The notes below the pieces were generated by a model. That model was not told where the DNA came from and ran no database searches. It was given only the letters and a program-made list of their open reading frames with translations. DNA of 34,734 nucleotides, taken from assembly GCA_031266025.1 (NCBI GenBank), contig JAISBV010000106.1, positions 1 through 34,734 of the forward strand, read 5' to 3'. A program made the position numbers and the translations under genes. The stretch's first letter is position 1, and each line of letters starts with the position of its first letter. This stretch comes from Eubacteriales Family XIII. Incertae Sedis bacterium. GTDB lineage: Bacteria > Bacillota > Clostridia > Peptostreptococcales > Anaerovoracaceae. Of the stretch, positions 8,027 to 15,948 are shown piece by piece.

Positions 8027-10036
8027 ATGGGCGATAGAATTGTAAAGAAGATATCTGATTTGTATATAAAGGGCGGATTGGCGGCGATAGCGGTACTGGC
8101 GCTCTTATTGTTTCTGTGCAATAAGGTTTTTATTGTCGATATCGCCAATTCGTGGGTTTTACTTTCATGCGCTGTCGCCGTAGGTCTGCTTTATACGCTG
8201 TTTTTCCTTATCACGCGCATACTGCTGCGCCGCTATATGGAAAAATATCTTGACGGCCTTATCGGTGAAATCGACGAAACTACGCGCTACGCGACTCGAA
8301 ATCATCCGCTGCCGCTCTGCTTGACTGACGCGGACGGCGTCGTTACGTTGGCTAACGCGAGATTCAGAGAGCTTTATCCCGCCGTCGTCGTGATGAAGAC
8401 GAATATCGTGCAGCTTACCGGCAAATATTCCGGCGAATTTTCGGATACCGAATCGCAGCAGCCCGTTCTGCTGTCCTTAAGAGAGCAGACGTACAAAGTG
8501 CTGCCTGTATACCTGGACGACGACGCGCGCAAATCCGTAATGCTCTGCTATATCGACGTAACGGATTATGAGAATCTGAAAACTCTGTACAGCAACGAAC
8601 GCAAATGCTTTGCGCACGTTCAGATAGACAACTACGACGAGCTTATTTCGAGCTCTCCCGACGACAAAAAATCCTTGACAGCTGCGGGTATCGAAAAAAC
8701 CGTTCGCCAATGGGCGGCGAAGATGAACGCCTCCGTTGTCCGATATTACAGCAACAAATACTTTATCGTTTTTGATTACAGTCATTACAAGAGAATCGCG
8801 ACCGAGAAATTCGGCATACTTGACGAGGCTCGCGCAATAGAAACGGACGCTGATTTTCCTGTGTCGTTGAGTATCGGCGTCGGTCTCGACGGGAAGACGC
8901 CGCAGCAAACGGACGAATACGCGACGTTTGCCCTTGATCTCGCGCTCGGGCGGGGCGGTGATCAGGCCGTAGTCAAAAGAGGTATGCACGTCGATTATTA
9001 CGGCGGAACGCTGCAGATGGTCGAACGGAGAAACAAAGGCAAGTCTCGCGTCATGGCCCACGCTATAAGGCAGCTCATGGATCAGTCTTCGAAGGTTATC
9101 GTCATGGGCCACAAAAACCCGGACATCGACTCATTCGCGGCATCCGTCGGCGTTGCGCGGATCGCGATGAACCGCAGCAAGGACGCGTTCATCGTAATAG
9201 GAGAACTGAACCGGTCATTGGCAGAATTTCAAAAGGAAGCGCACAAGAGCGGCGAGTACGCTTTTATAGGCGCGGCGACCGCCTCGGATATAATAGACAA
9301 AAACACTTTGCTCGTGGTTGTGGACACGCATCGCCCGAGCCTTACGGAGGCGCCGGCCCTGCTCGGCAAAACTGAGAAATCCGTGGTAATAGACCATCAC
9401 AGAAAGGCTGAGGAATATATTGAAAATGCGACGCTCAATTACATGGAACCCGCCGCCTCGTCGACCTCGGAGCTTATAGCCGAGATCATGCAGTATATGG
9501 CTGAGAAAAAGAGCATTTCACGTCTCGAAGCGGAGATGCTGCTCGGCGGCATTATAGTGGATACGAACAGCTTTTCCGTCAAGACCGGCACGCGTACATT
9601 CGAAGCCGCTTCTTGGCTCAGGCGCAACGGCGCGGACACCGCCGTCGTACGGCAATACCTGCAGAGCGATATGGAGGATTTTCGGCAGAGGGCCAACATC
9701 ATATCGAACGCCGAATTTCTGAGCGGCGGCATAGCTATTTCGAGAAACGAGGGCCGTCACGAAAACGCGCAAATAATCAACGCGAAGGCTGCCGACGAAT
9801 TGCTTGATATCAAAGGTATTCGCGCAAGCTTCGTTGTAGGAGAAACCGGCGACGAGGTGGTGATAAGCGCCCGTTCGCTCGGCGAAATAAACGTTCAACA
9901 GATAATGGAGAGACTTGGCGGCGGCGGGCATCTGACGACTGCGGCGGCGCAAATCAAAGGCATCACGGCGGACGAGGCCACGGCCGGTTTGCGGAACATA
10001 ATAAACGACCTTGTGACAAGCCGCGGGGTATTATAG
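8027..10036 (+). CDS. gdpP: cyclic-di-AMP phosphodiesterase GdpP
   Basis: A 669-residue membrane-bound DHH/DHHA1 phosphodiesterase that hydrolyses c-di-AMP, a messenger controlling potassium and turgor and cell-wall homeostasis. The architecture is complete: two membrane helices (about residues 14 to 60), a degenerate PAS domain, a degenerate GGDEF domain (about 180 to 300), the DHH domain (GHKNPDIDSFAAS near 360, VVDTHRPS, VVIDHHRKAEEY) and DHHA1 ending in GGGGHLTTAA near 630. The ATG at 8027 is chosen because the longer frame from a TTG at 7991 would begin inside the -35 box and adds an unconserved stretch. It heads the long plus-strand run with rplI and dnaB, the usual Bacillota order. Confidence 0.95.
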   Translation: MGDRIVKKISDLYIKGGLAAIAVLALLLFLCNKVFIVDIANSWVLLSCAVAVGLLYTLFFLITRILLRRYMEKYLDGLIGEIDETTRYATRNHPLPLCLTDADGVVTLANARFRELYPAVVVMKTNIVQLTGKYSGEFSDTESQQPVLLSLREQTYKVLPVYLDDDARKSVMLCYIDVTDYENLKTLYSNERKCFAHVQIDNYDELISSSPDDKKSLTAAGIEKTVRQWAAKMNASVVRYYSNKYFIVFDYSHYKRIATEKFGILDEARAIETDADFPVSLSIGVGLDGKTPQQTDEYATFALDLALGRGGDQAVVKRGMHVDYYGGTLQMVERRNKGKSRVMAHAIRQLMDQSSKVIVMGHKNPDIDSFAASVGVARIAMNRSKDAFIVIGELNRSLAEFQKEAHKSGEYAFIGAATASDIIDKNTLLVVVDTHRPSLTEAPALLGKTEKSVVIDHHRKAEEYIENATLNYMEPAASSTSELIAEIMQYMAEKKSISRLEAEMLLGGIIVDTNSFSVKTGTRTFEAASWLRRNGADTAVVRQYLQSDMEDFRQRANIISNAEFLSGGIAISRNEGRHENAQIINAKAADELLDIKGIRASFVVGETGDEVVISARSLGEINVQQIMERLGGGGHLTTAAAQIKGITADEATAGLRNIINDLVTSRGVL

Positions 10037-10078
10037 CAGAAGCTTCCTGCGGGGTCGTTTGAAAGGATGGCGTTCAAT

Positions 10079-10528
10079 ATGATAGTAATACTGAAGCAGG
10101 ATCATAAGGATTTGGGCAAGGCGGGCGACGTGATAAAGGTCAGTGACGGCTACGCGAGGAACCTGTTGATTCCGAGAGGAATCGCGGCGGAGGCGACGGC
10201 CGGAAACATCAGGAGTCTCGAAAAGCAGAAAAAGCTTAATGAAGAGAAACACAAGAAGGATCTTGCGGAGGCAAAAGCACTCGCCGAGCGGATAGGCGGC
10301 ATGTCCGTTAAAATAATCACAAAGTCCGGCGAAAACGGCCGGCTGTTCGGTTCAATCACATCCAAGGATATCGCCGACGCGCTCGCGGAGCAGCACAAAC
10401 TGAACATAGACAAACGCAAGATCGCGTTGGACAGTCCTATCAAAGCCACGGGACAATTTTCCGTCGAGATCAAAGTTTTCCCTGACGTCAGCGCCGCGCT
10501 CAAGGTCAATGTGGAGGCGGGCGCGTGA
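10079..10528 (+). CDS. rplI: 50S ribosomal protein L9
   Basis: A 149-residue large-subunit ribosomal protein. The N-terminal domain starts MIVILKQDHKDLGKAGDVIKV, followed by the family signature DGYARNLLIPRGIA. A connecting helix of Lys/Glu-rich residues (about 45 to 75) and the C-terminal rRNA-binding domain follow. ATG 10079 gives the normal family length and N-terminus. An upstream in-frame ATG at 10067 has its AAAGG directly against it and adds four unconserved residues, so it is less likely. Its TGA overlaps the dnaB GTG by 4 nt, and the GGAGG for dnaB lies in its last codons. Confidence 0.96.
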   Translation: MIVILKQDHKDLGKAGDVIKVSDGYARNLLIPRGIAAEATAGNIRSLEKQKKLNEEKHKKDLAEAKALAERIGGMSVKIITKSGENGRLFGSITSKDIADALAEQHKLNIDKRKIALDSPIKATGQFSVEIKVFPDVSAALKVNVEAGA

Positions 10529-11880
10529 ACGAGCGCATCCCTCCGCACAGCGACGACGCCGAAAAATCCGTGCTCGGCGCTCTTATGCTCGACGAAGACG
10601 CCCTGTCCAACGTCATGAGGATCTTGAAATCGGATGATTTCTACAGTGACGCGCACAGGGAAATATACCGTGCGGCGGAGGAACTCTGCCGAAAGAACGC
10701 GCCTGTGGACACCCTAACCGTTTCCGATGAGCTGAAGCGCAGAAAGTCGCTCGATATGGCGGGCGGACGGGGCTATATCGCCTCGCTCTCGTCTATAGTA
10801 CCGTCCACAGCCAACGCGGAACAGTACGCGAAAATCGTATCGGAAAAGGCCGTACTCAGGCGTCTTATCAAAGTCTCTTCGGAGATCATGGAAGACAGCT
10901 ATCGCGACAGCCGCGAAATGCGTGATATCTTGGACGACGCGGAACATCGCATCTTCGAGATAGCCCAAGCAAGACAGCACAAGGATTACATAAGAATCGA
11001 CGACGAGACCGGTCTTTTCGCCGTTAACAATCGCATTCATGAAATCGCGAATATAAAGGGCTTAACCGGGCTGACGACGGGTTTCACGGATTTGGACAAA
11101 CGCACCTCGGGTTTGCAAAAGTCCGATATGATCGTGGTTGCGGCCCGCCCCGGTATGGGCAAGACTGCTTTCGCGCTGAATATAGCGCATAAAGCGGCGC
11201 TTCGCGCGGATGCGACTATACTGATATTCAGCTTCGAGATGTCTGCGGAGCAGTTGATTTACAGGATGTTGAGTCTCGAATCCCACGTAGAGCTCTCGCG
11301 TCTGCGCGACGGCAAACTTAATGATGATGAGTGGATTCGTCTTGACGAAGCGATAGATGTATTTCAAAAAACCGACATATTTATCGACGATACGTCGGAC
11401 ATTTCCGTTATGGATATGAAGAGCAAGGCGAGACGGTTGAAGGCGGAGCACGGACTTGATCTGGTCGTCGTCGACTACTTGCAATTGATGTCGGAAACCG
11501 GCAGGACAGAAAACAGAAATCAGGAGATCGCTGTTATTTCCCGTACACTGAAGCAACTTGCCAAGGATATGGAATGTCCCGTTATTGTACTGTCGCAGCT
11601 TTCGCGAGAGGTCGAAAAACGCAAGGGGAAGGTACCCGTCATGTCGGATCTGCGCGACTCGGGCGCCATAGAGCAAGACGCGGATCTTATCATATTCCTG
11701 CATCGCGAGGATTATTACGGCGAAGACTCCGATGCGCCGGACGCCACGCCGAGCAACGTCTGCAAGGTACTCATCGCCAAGCACAGAAACGGCGAAACAG
11801 GCGAAGTTGATCTGTCGTGGGTCGGCCGTTACACCAAATTCGCCGACCGCGCGCGCGATTCCGAGAAAGATTATTTTTGA
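10525..11880 (+). CDS. dnaB: replicative DNA helicase DnaB
   Basis: A 451-residue hexameric helicase (called DnaC in Bacillus subtilis) that unwinds DNA at the replication fork. The N-terminal DnaB_N domain covers about residues 5 to 110 (HSDDAEKSVLGALMLDED). The RecA-like ATPase domain follows, with Walker A ARPGMGKTAFALN, Walker B LVVVDYLQLM, the LSQLSREVEKR motif and LRDSGAIEQDADLI. It ends with the usual arginine-finger region and WVGRYTKF. It starts with GTG overlapping the end of rplI and has GGAGG 7 nt upstream. It is followed by purA after 76 bp and by the primosomal dnaD, which fits a replication operon. Confidence 0.96.
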   Translation: MNERIPPHSDDAEKSVLGALMLDEDALSNVMRILKSDDFYSDAHREIYRAAEELCRKNAPVDTLTVSDELKRRKSLDMAGGRGYIASLSSIVPSTANAEQYAKIVSEKAVLRRLIKVSSEIMEDSYRDSREMRDILDDAEHRIFEIAQARQHKDYIRIDDETGLFAVNNRIHEIANIKGLTGLTTGFTDLDKRTSGLQKSDMIVVAARPGMGKTAFALNIAHKAALRADATILIFSFEMSAEQLIYRMLSLESHVELSRLRDGKLNDDEWIRLDEAIDVFQKTDIFIDDTSDISVMDMKSKARRLKAEHGLDLVVVDYLQLMSETGRTENRNQEIAVISRTLKQLAKDMECPVIVLSQLSREVEKRKGKVPVMSDLRDSGAIEQDADLIIFLHREDYYGEDSDAPDATPSNVCKVLIAKHRNGETGEVDLSWVGRYTKFADRARDSEKDYF

Positions 11881-11891
11881 TAACGTAATTC

Positions 11892-11921
11892 AAACGGTAA
11901 CAGTCAAAGACGTAACCGTTT
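11892..11921 (+). promoter_or_regulatory. inverted repeat in the dnaB-purA gap
   Basis: AAACGGT (11892-11898) and ACCGTTT (11915-11921) form a 7-bp stem with a 16-nt loop. It is followed by A-rich rather than T-rich sequence, so a terminator on the plus strand is unlikely. AACAGTCAAA occurs twice as a direct repeat (11899-11908 and 11930-11939) inside and after the loop. It may be an operator or attenuator-like element for purA; no function can be shown. Confidence 0.3.
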
Positions 11922-11956
11922 AAAAACTTAACAGTCAAACCGCTAAAGGAGAGAGT

Positions 11957-13240
11957 ATGGCTACATTGGCAGTAGTAGGATCCCAATGGGGAGATGAAGG
12001 CAAGGGAAAGATCATCGACTACCTTGCGAAAAAGGCCGCCATGGTCGTCAGAGGGCAAGGAGGAAGCAACGCGGGGCACACGGTCGTTATCGGAACCAAA
12101 AAATACGCGTTGCATCTGATTCCCTCAGGCGTAATGAACGAGCACACCGTGAATATCATAGGCAACGGCGTCGTCTTTGATGCGGAGGGCTTTTTTGATG
12201 AACTCGCCGCACTCGAAAAAGACGGCGTCAAAACCGATAACATATTCGTCAGCGACAGAGCCCATCTTGTCCTTCCCTATCATAAGACGCTCGACGCCCT
12301 GTACGAGGAGGCGCGAGGCGACGGGGATCTGGGCACAACGCGGAAGGGCATAGGGCCCGCGTACATGGACAAAGTCGAGCGCAGCGGTCTTCGCGTCTGC
12401 GATATGCTCGACGAAGCCGGTTTTCGCAAAAAATTGGCGGCGCAAATCGACGCCAAAAATCGTATTATAGAGACTCTTTTCGGCGCGCCGCCCGTGAACA
12501 AAGCGGATATACTCGCGAAATTTACGGATTACGCCGCGCGTTTGCGTCCCTACGTACGCGATACGGGCGTCATGGTTTACGAAGCTGTACAGTCAGATAA
12601 AAATGTGCTGTTCGAAGGCGCTCAAGGATCCATGCTCGATATTGATCTGGGCACATACCCATATGTTACCGGTTCACATCCGATCTCGGGCGGCTTCACG
12701 ACAGGCGCGGGCATAGGAGCGGGCGTAATCAAGCATGTCGTAGGCATTACAAAGGCCTATACGACGCGCGTCGGCAAAGGGCCCTTTGTTACGGAGCTCG
12801 ACAATGAAACAGGCGTCCGCATAAGGGAGATCGGTCATGAATACGGCGCCACGACGGGCAGACCGCGCAGGTGCGGTTGGTTCGACGGCGTGGTCGTACG
12901 CTATTCCGCGCGCGTCAACGGCACGACGTGTCTCGCGCTTATGCTGCTCGACGTGCTGAGCGATTTCGACGAGCTCAAGCTCTGCCAAAGATATGAGTAC
13001 GGGGGAAAGACTCTTTCCGATTTTCCCGCAAGCTTGGATGTGCTCGACGCCTGTGTTCCGCAGTATATCACGCTGCCGGGTTGGAAATGCGATATCTCGG
13101 TCTGCCGCGATTTTGACTCGCTGCCCGAAGCCGCGCGAAACTACGTCAAAACCGTGGAAGAGATGACAGGCGTGCCCGTAAAAATAATCTCCGTCGGGCC
13201 CGACAGGGAGCAAACGATCATCCGCGAGGAAATCTTTTAG
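11957..13240 (+). CDS. purA: adenylosuccinate synthetase
   Basis: A 427-residue GTP-dependent enzyme that joins IMP and aspartate in AMP synthesis. Signatures are the N-terminal GSQWGDEGKGKIIDYLA with the catalytic Asp, GGSNAGHTV with the catalytic His, the KGIGPAYMDKVERSGLR segment, EGAQGSMLDIDLGTYPYVTG, the loop GATTGRPRRCGWFD, and VGPDREQTI at the C-terminus. Length is normal. The start has AAAGGAGAG directly upstream. Its TAG is followed at once by the GTG of dnaD (no gap). A purA gene between the replicative helicase and a DnaD gene is a Bacillota-type arrangement. Confidence 0.97.
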   Translation: MATLAVVGSQWGDEGKGKIIDYLAKKAAMVVRGQGGSNAGHTVVIGTKKYALHLIPSGVMNEHTVNIIGNGVVFDAEGFFDELAALEKDGVKTDNIFVSDRAHLVLPYHKTLDALYEEARGDGDLGTTRKGIGPAYMDKVERSGLRVCDMLDEAGFRKKLAAQIDAKNRIIETLFGAPPVNKADILAKFTDYAARLRPYVRDTGVMVYEAVQSDKNVLFEGAQGSMLDIDLGTYPYVTGSHPISGGFTTGAGIGAGVIKHVVGITKAYTTRVGKGPFVTELDNETGVRIREIGHEYGATTGRPRRCGWFDGVVVRYSARVNGTTCLALMLLDVLSDFDELKLCQRYEYGGKTLSDFPASLDVLDACVPQYITLPGWKCDISVCRDFDSLPEAARNYVKTVEEMTGVPVKIISVGPDREQTIIREEIF

Positions 13241-14542
13241 GTGAACTTCAAAAAAGAACAGCCAACCGAATACTATCTGAACGACACCCATGTGGAGAAC
13301 ATCTTTATCAACGAGATGATGACCGGCGCGCCCGGCGATTATGTGAAGGTGTATCTCTTTGCGCTCATGTACGCGGAGCTCGGCCTGATCATGCGCAATG
13401 AGGACGTGGCGAAAAATCTCTCCCTGTCCATAGAGGACGTACTCAAGGCCTGGTCATATTGGGAGGAGTTCGGTGTAATACGAAAGCACTATGAAGACCC
13501 GGAGAACCGCTTGCGCTATGAGGTGGAGTTTTTGAATCTCAAAGCCATGGTCTACGGCGGGCGTAAAGCCAAAGCGACCGACAGGCGACGCGCCGACGGG
13601 CTTGCTCAAGGCATAAAAGATCTCTTGGCCGACGACGAGTTGCGCGCTATGTGCCGCGAGGTGGAAAGTGTGGTCGGCGCGCCGCTTTCGCCTGAGGATT
13701 TGCAGGCCGTTGCGTCTTGGGCGGCGGATTTGGGGGCGGCTTCCCCTGTCATCATATTCGCGTTTCGCTACGCGGCGGAACGCAAGAACAACGCGCCGCC
13801 GCCGGGGCGCAGAACTCACTACGTCGGCAAAATCGTGAGCTCTTGGACGGAAAAAGGTCTTCGCACGGTCGAAGAGGTTAAAAAGTATCTGGAAGAAAAT
13901 GACAATAGGCATTACCGGTACAGGCGTGTTCTCAAGGCTCTCGGTATGGCGCGCAACGCCACAGAGGAAGAGCGTCGTATCATGGATCATTGGTTTGATG
14001 GGCTCGGTTTCGATATGGACGCCGTTCTTGAGGCATGCAAGCGATCTTCGGGCATCACGAGTCCGAATATAAACTACATCAATTCCATAATGAAAGACTG
14101 GGCTGAAAAAGGGCATGGCGGCGCTGCCGAACCGGGCCCGGCCAAGCGCGGCAAGAAACAGCTTGCGGATGTGCTCGGCAGGTATGAAGCGCTGCGGGAA
14201 AAGGCCGAGCGCGAAGCCGATACGCGCAGACAGGAGCTCTATGCCCGTCTGCCGGAGCTCAAGCGCATAGATGAGGATATTCGCAGACTCAACATAGACA
14301 GATCAAAAGCAATGCTTTCGGGCGCCGGGAACGCGCGCGGCGACGCAGAGGCTCTGCGCCGCAAAATATCGGATATGCAATCCGAGCGCGCCGTGTTTCT
14401 GACGGAACACGGCTTTCGTCTCGACTGCATGGATATACAATACGCGTGCAAGGAATGCAAGGATACCGGAACGCGCGACGACGGAACGAGATGCTCCTGC
14501 TTCGCGAAACGTCTGGCGGAGGTACAGGCCAAGGAGGCCTAA
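13241..14542 (+). CDS. DnaD-domain primosome protein with a DnaC/DnaI-type C-terminal extension
   Basis: A 433-residue protein. Residues about 1 to 110 form a winged-helix DnaD N-terminal region (YVKVYLFALMYAELG, LSIEDVLKAWSYWEEFGVI). Residues about 125 to 290 hold two DnaB_2/DnaD C-terminal-type helical units, each ending with an 'I..i...W' pattern (YVGKIVSSWTEKG and NYINSIMKDWAEKG). The last 125 residues are a charged helix (YEALREKAEREADTRRQEL, RIDEDIRRLNIDRSKAML) and a four-Cys motif (YACKECKDTG, then TRCSCF). That stretch matches the N-terminal part of clostridial DnaC/DnaI-type helicase loaders, but the AAA+ domain that should follow is missing. The GTG start directly follows purA. The stop overlaps the next ATG (TAATG). 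A role in loading DnaB is inferred from family and context. Confidence 0.85.
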   Translation: MNFKKEQPTEYYLNDTHVENIFINEMMTGAPGDYVKVYLFALMYAELGLIMRNEDVAKNLSLSIEDVLKAWSYWEEFGVIRKHYEDPENRLRYEVEFLNLKAMVYGGRKAKATDRRRADGLAQGIKDLLADDELRAMCREVESVVGAPLSPEDLQAVASWAADLGAASPVIIFAFRYAAERKNNAPPPGRRTHYVGKIVSSWTEKGLRTVEEVKKYLEENDNRHYRYRRVLKALGMARNATEEERRIMDHWFDGLGFDMDAVLEACKRSSGITSPNINYINSIMKDWAEKGHGGAAEPGPAKRGKKQLADVLGRYEALREKAEREADTRRQELYARLPELKRIDEDIRRLNIDRSKAMLSGAGNARGDAEALRRKISDMQSERAVFLTEHGFRLDCMDIQYACKECKDTGTRDDGTRCSCFAKRLAEVQAKEA

Positions 14543-15939
14543 TGATCTTTTCCACATATAAATTCATATTGATATTTCTTCCGATCACACTTACCGTATT
14601 TCGGATTTTAATAAAATCGGAGCGCGTTTCCGCTGCGAAGTTCTGTCTCATTATCGCTTCGCTGTTATTTTACGCCCAAGGCAGTCTGCGATTTCTTCCC
14701 GTTCTTCTGTTCACGGCCCTTTTCAATTTTGCCGTCGGGCGTCTGCTGCTTGCCGATAACGCCGAAAGACGCGCAAAAGCCTTGTTTTTCGGAATCGGTC
14801 TTTTGGAGAATATCGGTCTGCTCGGTTATTTCAAATACAGCGGTTTTTTCATCGAAAATCTCAATTTCTTCTTTGGAACCGATCTTGCCGCGCCGGAAAC
14901 AAGTTTGCCTCTCGGCATTTCTTTCTTCACGTTCAACCTCATCGCGTATATTACGGATGCCTTTCGAGGAAAAGCGACGCGGTACGCATTTTGGGATTAC
15001 ATGGCCTTTATCACATTCTTCCCTTACCTGATCATGGGGCCCATTGTGAAACACGGCGATATAATACATCAAATGGGTGAAAGTGAGAAGCTTCGCTTCC
15101 GTCCGGACGATTTCTGCCTGGCGCTTTTCCTCTTTTCCGTAGGCTGCGCGAAAAAAGTCATATTGGCGGATCCGCTGATAGGCTTTGCCGCCGGTTATTA
15201 CGTCGATCCGGCTGCCGGCGGCTTCTTGGAAGCGTGGATCGCAACGTTTTCCTACACGTTGGCATACTACTTTGACTTTTCCGCGTACGGCGACATGGCC
15301 GTCGGCCTGGGCTTGTTTTTCGGAATCAAACTGCCGATCAATTTCAATTCCCCTTATAAGGCGAGAAATTTTGTGGACTTTTGGCGCAGATGGAATATAA
15401 GTTTGACCGGATTTTTGAATGAATATGTATTCGGCAGCGTTTACCGTTTCGGGGAGCGCGCCGGCAAGCTGTTCGCCGGCGTTATGGTCACATTTTTGGT
15501 CTCGGGAATATGGCACGGCGCCGGTTGGAACTTCGTCGCGTGGGGTATCGTAAACGGATTTTTCGTGTACGCAGGAATGCTCATGACGCTGTACAACAAA
15601 AGGCTGCCCAAAGCGGCCGCCCGGATTCTGACTTTGGCCGGCGTGCTGTTCACGCGTGTGCTGTTTGACAGCCACAGCTTGGCGGCCGCGGCCGTTACAC
15701 TGCGAAGCATGACCGATGCGGGCGCTTTGAGCGGTTTTGCCGCTTTCGGAAAGGCCAATATCCGGATACTCTCAACGCTTCTCATCGGAACTGTCATCAT
15801 ATTTTTCACAGAAAACGCGGGAGAGCATATGAAAAAATTTCGGCCCGATTTGCGTTATGCTCTGTGGACGGGCGCCTTGCTTACGGTTTCTTTGTTCTTT
15901 ATGACAAACGTATCGTCATTTTTATATTTTCAATTTTAG
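14542..15939 (+). CDS. MBOAT-family membrane O-acyltransferase (DltB/AlgI-like)
   Basis: A 465-residue polytopic membrane protein with about ten hydrophobic segments. Family motifs are SLPLGISFFTFNLIAYITD, YLIMGPIVKHGDI, YFDFSAYGDMAVGLGLFFGI, FWRRWNISLTGFLNEYVF, and SGIWHGAGWNFVAWG with the catalytic His (H325). The family moves an acyl group from a cytoplasmic donor, in DltB a carrier-protein thioester, across the membrane to a surface polymer. Where DltB and AlgI have a second conserved His in the RWH motif, this protein has Asn (N285). The ATG at 14542 overlaps the dnaD stop and has AAGGAGG before it; a longer frame to 14446 lies inside dnaD and is not credible. Neighbours are an SGNH protein, a carrier and FkbH, so it is the likely transferase of a surface-modification cassette. 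Confidence 0.92.
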   Translation: MIFSTYKFILIFLPITLTVFRILIKSERVSAAKFCLIIASLLFYAQGSLRFLPVLLFTALFNFAVGRLLLADNAERRAKALFFGIGLLENIGLLGYFKYSGFFIENLNFFFGTDLAAPETSLPLGISFFTFNLIAYITDAFRGKATRYAFWDYMAFITFFPYLIMGPIVKHGDIIHQMGESEKLRFRPDDFCLALFLFSVGCAKKVILADPLIGFAAGYYVDPAAGGFLEAWIATFSYTLAYYFDFSAYGDMAVGLGLFFGIKLPINFNSPYKARNFVDFWRRWNISLTGFLNEYVFGSVYRFGERAGKLFAGVMVTFLVSGIWHGAGWNFVAWGIVNGFFVYAGMLMTLYNKRLPKAAARILTLAGVLFTRVLFDSHSLAAAAVTLRSMTDAGALSGFAAFGKANIRILSTLLIGTVIIFFTENAGEHMKKFRPDLRYALWTGALLTVSLFFMTNVSSFLYFQF

Positions 15940-15948
15940 GTTAGTACG

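Noticed and set aside
14665-15675. 336-codon minus-strand frame opposite the MBOAT gene
   Set aside because: Highly charged, motif-free translation opposite a clear membrane acyltransferase; a shadow of its codon bias.
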